Shown piece by piece: positions 5,487 to 10,925 of a DNA stretch of 10,925 nucleotides. The translations under genes were made by a program, and so were the position numbers. A model generated the notes under the pieces. It was not told where the DNA came from. It saw only the letters and a program-made list of their open reading frames with translations, and searched no databases. Source of the DNA: Clostridia bacterium (lineage in GTDB: Bacteria; Bacillota; Clostridia; Christensenellales; Aristaeellaceae); assembly GCA_017620115.1 (NCBI GenBank), contig JAFZRB010000014.1, forward strand, positions 1-10,925, given 5' to 3'. Every line of letters starts with the position of its first letter. Position 1 is the stretch's first letter.

Positions 5487-7079
5487 TTATTTCGCTTTTC
5501 TGGCGCGCCGGAGCGAAGCGTTGTGGATATGCGCGTCGCGGATCGCGTCGGCCGCGTCCTTCCACAGGCGGCCCTGTTCTGAGTCGCAGCGCGCCGCGCC
5601 GCCCAGCGCCGCCGTCACGGGCAGCCGCGCGGCCAGCTCCTCCTGGCTGCGTTCCGCCATGCCGCCGAAAGACAAAGCCGCCTGACGCAGCCGCTCTCCG
5701 TCGTCGGTCAGATGCCGCACGCGCTCGAACTGCTTCGTCATGACGAGCATGAACACCGCCACCGCGCCGGCTTCGAGCGCCATGCGCTTGCCCACCAGCA
5801 GCAGCACCATGCCCAGGATCACGCCGAACAGCACGTTGACGAGCCCCGCCACGATCAAAAGCGTCTCGTTGTTCCATTTGAGGCCCGCCCGGATCATATC
5901 CTGAGACACGGCCTCGCCGTAAGCCAGATAGCCCTTCTCGATCGCCTGGGCGCGCGCGTAATCGTTCCCCGCGTTCAGCGCCGCGAGGTTTTTTCCCTCG
6001 CCGCCGTCGGCGAACACCCAGTCCAGCGCGGCCGCCTGATGCGCCGCCAGGCCCTCCGGCCTGCGCGCCGGCCGCAGCGTGACGCCGTTCTCATCCCGCC
6101 GCGCCGTCAGCGCGCCTTCGGCCTCCAGCTCGGCCAGCGTGCCCGCCAGCATGTCCGGCGTGCTCTCCTCAGCCGCCGCGTACCCGGCCAGCGCCGCGGG
6201 GTATTTGTCCAGCAGCGCCTCGTCCGGCTCGCCCTTCGGCTTGCCGCGCATGCCGTATTTCCGGGCCAGCAGGAACAGCGTCGCGCCCACGAGCAGCGCA
6301 TAGACCGCGATGGCCGTGTACTGCTCCGCGCGCCGGGCGTTCGTTTCCCGCTCCGCGGCCGCTTTTTCCGCCTCGCGCGGCTTCACGACCGATTCGCGCA
6401 CCGCGCCGGGCGTGACCGCCGCCTCGTCGAGCCACTCCGCCGGGAACAGCATCTGCATGGAAAGCGACTCGTCCGCGGCGATATCCAGCGGGCCGATATT
6501 CACCGTGTCATAATTCAGAAGAACCGGGATGTCCTCCGGCGCGCCGTCCACATAGGTCAGCACCTCGCCGTCCGAGCGCGGCAGCGTAACGATGACCGCC
6601 GCGTTCTGAAAGAGCGCGTCGCGCCCCGCGGGAACGAGCGTGCGCTCGATGAGCGCCGTGTCCTCATAGCGCTTCGCGAGGCCGCGCAGCGTATAGGCGC
6701 AGGCGAAGGTGCGCCAGTCGTTGTCGCCGGGCGAGAGGATATCGATCACCGCCCGTTCGGCCGCCCGGACCACCGTGAAGCCCCGCGCCTCGCCGAGGCG
6801 ATCCGCGTCCGCGGGCAGCTCGTCCAGCGCCTCGCCGTCCGCCCACGCTTCGATGTCGGCGATGCCGTCCGCGCCTTCAAGGCTCACGGTCAGCGTCAGG
6901 CCGTCGTAAACGCTGGGGTTGGAATAAATGACCTGTTCGCGCACGCGCACGTCGCCGTCCGGCTGAACCGTCATATAGAGCGCGTAGCTGCTGATCTCGT
7001 AGTTGACCGCCTCGCCGGCCAGCGCGGCCGGACAGGCGAGCAGCAAAGCGATCAGCGCCGCAATGAACCTGCGATGCAT
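5487..7079 (-). CDS. DUF2207-type predicted membrane protein
   Basis: A 530-residue envelope protein of unknown function. It starts with a signal peptide (MHRRFIAALIALLLACPAAL, cleavage likely after ALA at 19-21). An extracytoplasmic beta-rich domain follows (about 22-215), beginning NYEISSYALYMTVQPDGDVRVREQVIYS, which is characteristic of DUF2207 N-termini. A charged Glu/Ala/Arg-rich stretch (232-252) leads to a membrane helix at about 254-272. A cytoplasmic segment (about 275-400) has an LDKYPAALAGY / LAGTLAELEAEGALTARRDENGVTL region resembling a small winged-helix-like fold, as in family members. Two further helices are at about 406-429 and 433-448, then a cytoplasmic tail ending in basic residues. 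The ATG at 7079 has GGAGGG 7 nt upstream. It is flanked by its own promoter and a strong terminator, so it is transcribed alone. The family assignment rests on topology and the N-terminal pattern. Confidence 0.8.
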   Translation of the reverse strand: MHRRFIAALIALLLACPAALAGEAVNYEISSYALYMTVQPDGDVRVREQVIYSNPSVYDGLTLTVSLEGADGIADIEAWADGEALDELPADADRLGEARGFTVVRAAERAVIDILSPGDNDWRTFACAYTLRGLAKRYEDTALIERTLVPAGRDALFQNAAVIVTLPRSDGEVLTYVDGAPEDIPVLLNYDTVNIGPLDIAADESLSMQMLFPAEWLDEAAVTPGAVRESVVKPREAEKAAAERETNARRAEQYTAIAVYALLVGATLFLLARKYGMRGKPKGEPDEALLDKYPAALAGYAAAEESTPDMLAGTLAELEAEGALTARRDENGVTLRPARRPEGLAAHQAAALDWVFADGGEGKNLAALNAGNDYARAQAIEKGYLAYGEAVSQDMIRAGLKWNNETLLIVAGLVNVLFGVILGMVLLLVGKRMALEAGAVAVFMLVMTKQFERVRHLTDDGERLRQAALSFGGMAERSQEELAARLPVTAALGGAARCDSEQGRLWKDAADAIRDAHIHNASLRRARKAK

Positions 7080-7114
7080 GGCGTCGCCCTCCGAATTGTT
7101 TTCTCACGTATACT

Positions 7115-7143
7115 ATTATATCCGCTTTCCGCCCGTTTTTCAA
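7115..7143 (-). promoter_or_regulatory. Predicted strong sigma-A promoter of the DUF2207 gene
   Basis: On the minus strand TTGAAA (7143-7138), 17-bp spacer, TATAAT (7120-7115). The start point would be near 7108, giving a leader of about 29 nt with GGAGGG before the ATG. This is among the closest matches to consensus in the window. Confidence 0.75.
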
Positions 7144-7182
7144 TTCCCTGCGCCGATTGTTTACCTTTCCCCCATTCTCCAT

Positions 7183-7201
7183 AAACCCCGCGCGGGTTTT
7201 T
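7183..7201 (+). terminator. Possible weak terminator hairpin, plus strand
   Basis: AAACCC (7183-7188), loop CGCGC, GGGTTT (7194-7199) with five T's at 7197-7201. The stem is short and partly uses the T run, and no plus-strand gene ends nearby. It may block antisense read-through toward the ABC operon, or be chance. Confidence 0.3.
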
Positions 7202-7308
7202 CCGCGGCGGCGCGCTTCGCCGGCAAAACGATGCCGGATCGTCCGCGGGCCATGTAAAAGGCATTTGAGGATGGTATTAAGATGTTTGCGCTCTATGTAA
7301 AAAACAGC

Positions 7309-7337
7309 TTGATTTTAATGGCGCATTATGCTATACT
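7309..7337 (+). promoter_or_regulatory. Predicted promoter of the sugar ABC importer operon
   Basis: TTGATT (7309-7314), 17-bp spacer, TATACT (7332-7337), with TG at 7329-7330 giving an extended -10. The start point would be near 7344, leaving an untranslated leader of about 128 nt before the first permease, with two GC hairpins (7367-7380 and 7425-7439). The surrounding AT-rich patch stands out from the GC-rich flanks. Confidence 0.7.
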
Positions 7338-7471
7338 TCAATAAGACTATATATGTGGTTATTTCGCGGCGGAAGCGCCGGCCGGCATCCAGATCCCTCA
7401 CGTACGACCCCGTTTTTCGTTCGGGCCGAGGCTCTCGGCAGTGTATCTCTAATCTGAATTGGAGGCGATTC

Positions 7472-8434
7472 ATGGTGCAGAAGGACAAATCCGCCTTGTC
7501 AGGTAAGGCGAAGGCAAGGCAGGCGACGCTGAAGCTGGCGCGCCAGAACTGGGAGCTTTACCTCTTCCTGTTGATACCCCTGGCGTTCATCATCATCTTC
7601 CACTACGTGCCCATGATCGGCGTGCAGATCGCCTTCCGCAAGTACCGCATCGCGGACGGCATCTGGGGCAGCAAGTGGGTCGGCTTCGCGCAGTTCCAGA
7701 AGTTCTTCAAATCGCCGCAGTTCAAGACCATTGTGCCGAACACGATCATCCTGTCGCTGTACGGCCTGCTGGCGAACTTCCCGCTGCCGATCATCCTGGC
7801 GCTGTCGCTGAACGTGCTGCGCAACAAGCGCTTCAAGATGACCATCCAGATGATCTCCTACATGCCCCATTTCATCTCCACGGTCGTTCTGGTGGGCATG
7901 CTGATCGCCATCCTGAACCCGCGCATCGGCATGTACGGCATCGTGTATCAGGCGTTCCACGACGGCAAAGCGCCCAAAGACCTGATGGGCCAGGCCAAGC
8001 TGTTCCGCCACCTGTACGTGTGGAGCGGCGTGTGGCAGAACATGGGCTGGTCGTCCATCATCTATCTGGCGGCGCTCTCGGCGGTGGATACGGAGCTTCA
8101 CGAGGCCGCGCAGATCGACGGCGCGAGCCGCTTCCAGCGCGTGCTGCACATCGACTTCCCCACCATCCTGCCCACGGCCATCATCCTGCTGATTATGAAC
8201 GCCGGACGCATCATGTCGATCGGCTTCGAGAAGGCCTACCTGATGCAGAACGACCTGAACAAGTCCACCTCCGAGATCATATCGACCTACGTCTACTACG
8301 TCGGCATGACCTCCGGCACCGGCGACTTCTCCTACGCCACGGCCATCGACCTGTTCAACGCGGTCATCAACCTGATCATGCTGGTGCTGGTGAACACGGT
8401 TTCCAAGAAGGTCACCGACACGTCGCTTTGGTGA
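7472..8434 (+). CDS. Carbohydrate ABC transporter permease, LplB type
   Basis: A 320-residue integral membrane subunit of a CUT1-type ABC sugar importer (COG4209/LplB-like). A basic, Lys/Arg-rich cytoplasmic N-terminus (1-26) precedes the first helix (about 29-50, LYLFLLIPLAFIIIFHYVPM). Further helices follow at about 90-115, 130-150, 188-203, 230-245 and 290-310. The EAA loop that contacts the ATPase is present: ELHEAAQIDGASRFQRVLHI (209-228), with the conserved Gly217. The ATG at 7472 is chosen because GGAGG lies 6 nt upstream (7461-7465); the longer frame from 7328 begins inside the predicted promoter and is non-coding in character. It is the first gene of the operon, followed 13 nt later by the second permease. 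No ATPase gene is seen, as is usual for this type, which shares an MsmX-like ATPase. Codon use is strongly biased to C- or G-ending codons, suggesting good expression. Confidence 0.95.
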   Translation: MVQKDKSALSGKAKARQATLKLARQNWELYLFLLIPLAFIIIFHYVPMIGVQIAFRKYRIADGIWGSKWVGFAQFQKFFKSPQFKTIVPNTIILSLYGLLANFPLPIILALSLNVLRNKRFKMTIQMISYMPHFISTVVLVGMLIAILNPRIGMYGIVYQAFHDGKAPKDLMGQAKLFRHLYVWSGVWQNMGWSSIIYLAALSAVDTELHEAAQIDGASRFQRVLHIDFPTILPTAIILLIMNAGRIMSIGFEKAYLMQNDLNKSTSEIISTYVYYVGMTSGTGDFSYATAIDLFNAVINLIMLVLVNTVSKKVTDTSLW

Positions 8435-8447
8435 GGAGGTGTGGAGA

Positions 8448-9362
8448 ATGGCTGAATTCGTCAACAAGCGCAACAAGAAAATCGAGCTCTCCCGCGACGA
8501 CAAGATCTTCTACACCGTCGTCAACGTGGTGCTGGCTCTGGTCACCATCGTGGTGCTCTATCCCCTGATCTACGTGGTGTCGGCCTCTTTCTCCTCCGGC
8601 AAGGCCATCCTTTCCGGCAGGGTGTGGCTGTACCCGGTTGATGTAAGCCTGGAGGGCTACGCCGAGGTCTTCAAGAACCAGAACATCTGGATCGGCTACG
8701 GCAACACCATCTTCTACACCGTGGTCGCCACGGTTCTGAACGTGTTCTTCACCATGGTGGCGGCCTATCCGCTCTCCCGGCGCAACCTGCCCGGCAAGGG
8801 CGTCATCATGATGATCTTCACCTTCACCATGTTCTTCAACGGCGGCATGATCCCCAACTACATGCTGATGAAGAACCTTGGGCTCATCAACACCCGCGCC
8901 GTCATGATCATCCCCGGCCTGATCTCGGTTTACAACCTGATCATCGCCCGCACGTTCATCCAGAACAGCATCCCCTACGAGCTGTACGAGGCCTGCCAGG
9001 TGGACGGCTCGAGCAACACCCGCTTCTTCTTCCAGATGGTGCTGCCGCTCTCCAAGGCCGTGCTGGCCGTGCTGGCGCTGTACTACGCGGTGGGCCACTG
9101 GAACGCCTACTTCAACGCGCTGCTCTACCTCTCCGACCGCAAAAAGTACCCCCTGCAGCTGTTCCTGCGCGAGATCCTGGTGGCCAACACCATGAACGAA
9201 TCCACGGGCATCGACCCCGAGCTGCTGGCGGCCAAGCAGGGCATGAGCGACCTGCTCAAATACTGCTTGATCGTGGTGGCTACGGTGCCGATCCTGTGCG
9301 TGTATCCGTTCATCCAGAAGTACTTCGCCACCGGCGTCATGATCGGCTCCATCAAGGGCTGA
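8448..9362 (+). CDS. Carbohydrate ABC transporter permease, YtcP/LplC type
   Basis: A 304-residue second membrane subunit (COG0395), partner of the LplB-type permease in a heterodimeric channel. Helices are seen at about 22-47, 84-108, 118-138, 150-170, 200-215 and 270-288. The EAA loop reads YELYEACQVDGSSNTRFFFQ (177-196), with Gly187 and the following LPL that mark this family; the usual second Ala is Cys182. The C-terminus KYFATGVMIGSIKG is typical of YtcP/LplC proteins. GAGGAGG (8433-8439) lies 8 nt before the ATG at 8448 and overlaps the stop of the preceding gene, indicating translational coupling. A GTG at 8439 is in frame but would lie on the ribosome binding site. Length and motifs are normal for the family. 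The substrate cannot be predicted from the permease. Confidence 0.95.
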   Translation: MAEFVNKRNKKIELSRDDKIFYTVVNVVLALVTIVVLYPLIYVVSASFSSGKAILSGRVWLYPVDVSLEGYAEVFKNQNIWIGYGNTIFYTVVATVLNVFFTMVAAYPLSRRNLPGKGVIMMIFTFTMFFNGGMIPNYMLMKNLGLINTRAVMIIPGLISVYNLIIARTFIQNSIPYELYEACQVDGSSNTRFFFQMVLPLSKAVLAVLALYYAVGHWNAYFNALLYLSDRKKYPLQLFLREILVANTMNESTGIDPELLAAKQGMSDLLKYCLIVVATVPILCVYPFIQKYFATGVMIGSIKG

Positions 9363-9374
9363 TTCCGTTATGAC

Positions 9375-9390
9375 CACGGCGTGGGCCGTG
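9375..9390 (+). other. Short hairpin between the permease and binding-protein genes
   Basis: CACGG (9375-9379), loop CGTGGG, CCGTG (9386-9390), within the 75-nt gap between the second permease and the binding-protein gene. There is no T run, so it is not a terminator. Such structures can stabilise or separate mRNA segments where the binding protein is needed in excess; that role is inferred. Confidence 0.3.
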
Positions 9391-9437
9391 ATTGTAAGAT
9401 AAGCACGACGAACCCAAAGTCGAAAGGAGAAGAAACA

Positions 9438-10925
9438 ATGAAGAAGACCCTGAGCATCATCCTGGCGCTTTGCCTGGCCCTGATGATGGCCGCGCCGGCC
9501 CTGGCCGACTACACCATCCAGGATCCCAACGTCACCGCCCCCGGCGAGATTCCGGTCGTGAAGGAAAAGATCACCCTGTCCGTCGGCATCACCCAGGACA
9601 GCAACACCCTGTCCTATGAGTACGGCGAGAACTACATGACCACCTATCTGGAAGACCTCACCGGCATCCACATCGACTGGGTGCTCTATCCGGCCACCGG
9701 CTCGGACGCCAACTCCAAGCTCCGCCTGCAGGTTTCCGGCGGCGAGGAACTGCCGGACATCCTGGAAGGCTTTGACCTGGACACCGACTCCGTCCGCGAA
9801 GCCTACGGCCAGGCCGGCGCGCTCATCCCCCTGAACGATTACATCGGCACGCTGGATTACTATCATGCCCAGGCGCTGGCCAAGGTGCCCGAGGTTATGG
9901 AAGGCCAGGATATGTGGAAGCTCGGCCGTTCTCTGGACGGCAACTACTACGGCATGCTGCGCCTGTATCGCACCCTGCCCAACTTCTATTCCGCCCGCGC
10001 CTGGATCAACCGCGATTTCGTGGCGGCCCTGGGCATGGAGATGCCTGAGGAAGCGCCCACCCAGGAGTGGTTCCTCGAGTATCTGCGCGGCGTTCGCGAC
10101 AACGACGTGAACGGCAACGGCGACCCGAACGACGAGGTTCCGCTGGTTGGCGGCACCGGCTGGCAGCAGAACATCCTGTACTGGATCCTCAAGCAGTACA
10201 CCTACATGAACTACGCCGACTCCTTCCTGCAGATCGAGAACGGCAAGCTCTCCAACGCCTACACCCAGGAAGGCTTCAAGGAAGGCCTGAAGTTCGCCCA
10301 TCAGCTGTATGAGGAAGGCCTCTTCCCGGACTACGCGCTGACCCAGGACAACGCCTCTTACGTGGCCATGATCGCCGCCGACACCCCCTTCGTGGGCATC
10401 GGCGTGTCGGGCAGCTGCTCCGCCTTCGGCAAGAACATGCCCATCATGGATCCCATCCCCGTGGTGCAGGGCCCCGACGGCTACGCCGTGTGCGGCTACT
10501 TCTCTCAGAACCCCAACTTCGGACAGTGCATCACCAAGGACTGCGAGTATCCCGAGGCCGCGTTCCGTATGTTCGACGCGGACAACTATGAGAAGGACTT
10601 CATCCTGGTCCAGCGCTGGGGCGAGCCCGGCGTCGACTGGGAGCTGGCCGAAGAGGGCAGCCGCGGCATGTACGACGAGATGGGCCTGCCGGGCTACTTC
10701 ACCGTGCTGCAGAGCGTCTGGGGCGTGCCTCAGAAGTCTCACTGGGCCGGCCAGTTCTTCGGCGGCGTCGACTATGACAACCTGAACTCCCGCTTCACCT
10801 GGGACGGCAACGAGGCCAACAACGAATACAAGAACGCGCTGGCCGTCGCCAAGCAGGTTGACTACAAGCCCGACGAGTACATCGTGAAGATCATCTACTC
10901 CGTCGAGGAGCAGGAAGAGTGGGCC
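9438..10925 (+). CDS. Extracellular solute-binding protein of the sugar ABC importer (3' end outside window)
   Basis: The frame is open for 496 codons from ATG 9438 to the window end with no stop, so the C-terminus is missing; LplA/YtcQ-like relatives usually have about 530-560 residues. It would capture the sugar outside the membrane and deliver it to the two upstream permeases. The N-terminus is a signal peptide, MKKTLSIILALCLALMMAAP, with an ALA cleavage site at 21-23. The only Cys there (12) is in LALC, which does not fit a lipobox. Mature features include YMTTYLEDLTGIHIDWVLYP (about 65-84), typical of family 1 binding proteins, SGGEELPDIL, and an acidic loop D221-N-D-V-N-G-N-G-D-P-N-D-E233 that resembles a calcium-binding loop found in several of these proteins. 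AAAGGAG (9423-9429) lies 8 nt before the ATG. Codon use is very strongly biased (CTG, GGC, ATC, GAC), consistent with high expression. Ligand unknown. Confidence 0.93.
   Translation, partial: MKKTLSIILALCLALMMAAPALADYTIQDPNVTAPGEIPVVKEKITLSVGITQDSNTLSYEYGENYMTTYLEDLTGIHIDWVLYPATGSDANSKLRLQVSGGEELPDILEGFDLDTDSVREAYGQAGALIPLNDYIGTLDYYHAQALAKVPEVMEGQDMWKLGRSLDGNYYGMLRLYRTLPNFYSARAWINRDFVAALGMEMPEEAPTQEWFLEYLRGVRDNDVNGNGDPNDEVPLVGGTGWQQNILYWILKQYTYMNYADSFLQIENGKLSNAYTQEGFKEGLKFAHQLYEEGLFPDYALTQDNASYVAMIAADTPFVGIGVSGSCSAFGKNMPIMDPIPVVQGPDGYAVCGYFSQNPNFGQCITKDCEYPEAAFRMFDADNYEKDFILVQRWGEPGVDWELAEEGSRGMYDEMGLPGYFTVLQSVWGVPQKSHWAGQFFGGVDYDNLNSRFTWDGNEANNEYKNALAVAKQVDYKPDEYIVKIIYSVEEQEEWA

Larger units (their letters stand above)
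7080..7471. other. Divergent intergenic region between the DUF2207 gene and the ABC operon
   Basis: A 392-bp gene-free stretch. It holds the leftward promoter (7115-7143), an AAACCC-N5-GGGTTT hairpin followed by T's on the plus strand (7183-7201), a GC-rich block with CCGCGG at 7202-7207 and again at 7243-7248, a dyad ACGAT-GCCGG-ATCGT (7228-7242), the rightward promoter (7309-7337) and a leader of about 128 nt with hairpins CGGCG/CGCCG (7367-7380) and GCCGAG/CTCGGC (7425-7439). No small gene with a credible ribosome binding site was found. Confidence 0.7.

Noticed and set aside
5308..5877. N-terminal extension of spo0A to 5877
   Set aside because: It would run through the DUF2207 terminator and the 3' end of that gene; the receiver domain begins at the ATG at 5307, which has a good ribosome binding site.
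5712..7184. A 490-codon open frame on the plus strand opposite the DUF2207 gene
   Set aside because: The product is Arg/His/Gln-rich without recognisable domains, and the opposite strand has a signal peptide, ribosome binding site, promoter and terminator.
7328..7471. N-terminal extension of the first permease to 7328
   Set aside because: The 48 extra codons begin inside the predicted -10 region and encode an Arg/Ser-rich stretch unlike permeases; GGAGG is placed for the ATG at 7472.
8412..10742. A 776-codon open frame on the minus strand opposite the ABC operon
   Set aside because: It crosses both gene gaps of a clear plus-strand operon, its product is His/Val/Gly-rich low-complexity sequence, and it is a by-product of the strong codon bias of these genes.
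1..10925. CRISPR array, tRNA, rRNA, transposase or phage genes
   Set aside because: No regularly spaced direct repeats, cloverleaf, rRNA segments, or recombinase or phage protein motifs were recognised on either strand.

Overview
The window is a GC-rich stretch of chromosome from what looks like a spore-forming-lineage Clostridia member (Bacillota). The evidence is a clear Spo0A response regulator, strong AAGGAGG-type ribosome binding sites before almost every gene, sigma-A-like promoters with 17-bp spacers, a carbohydrate ABC operon of the LplB/YtcP type without its own ATPase, and a palindromic CCTTCCCCT...AGGGGAAGG repeat of a kind I recall from gut Clostridia. No ribosomal or phylogenetic marker allows a finer assignment.

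Layout. Positions 1-126 hold an intergenic palindromic repeat, apparently two inverted copies, the left one cut by the window edge. From 194 to 7079 all genes lie on the minus strand. Reading in their direction of transcription they are: a DUF2207-type membrane protein (7079-5487) with its own strong promoter and a strong terminator; spo0A (5307-4537); a GH32 fructan/sucrose hydrolase (4442-2892, GTG start) with its own promoter; a KDPG/KHG-type aldolase (2813-2154) with its own promoter and an overlapping operator-like palindrome; xanthine phosphoribosyltransferase xpt (2101-1520); a four-cysteine TSCPD-domain protein (1487-1242) followed by a terminator; and an EamA/DMT transporter (1087-194) with its own promoter. 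A 392-bp divergent intergenic region (7080-7471) carries promoters in both directions. From 7472 the plus strand encodes a sugar ABC importer: an LplB-type permease, a YtcP/LplC-type permease and a solute-binding protein that runs off the window end.

How the genes fit together. The window is mostly ordinary sugar uptake and catabolism next to a sporulation regulator. The importer (CUT1 type) would bring in a sugar or oligosaccharide using a shared MsmX-like ATPase encoded elsewhere. GH32 would release fructose inside the cell, since it has no signal peptide. The aldolase would split a 2-keto-3-deoxy sugar acid phosphate to pyruvate. Xpt recycles xanthine. No sequence evidence ties the ABC importer to the GH32 or aldolase units.

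I found no convincing new multi-gene system. The most useful leads are the 16-bp TGGTAT-CATC-ATACCA palindrome over the aldolase promoter (GntR/FadR-like), the eda-xpt-TSCPD gene grouping, the solute-binding protein with a signal-peptidase-I type signal and no lipobox, and the inverted repeat element at the left edge. Long open frames opposite the real genes are by-products of GC-rich codon use.
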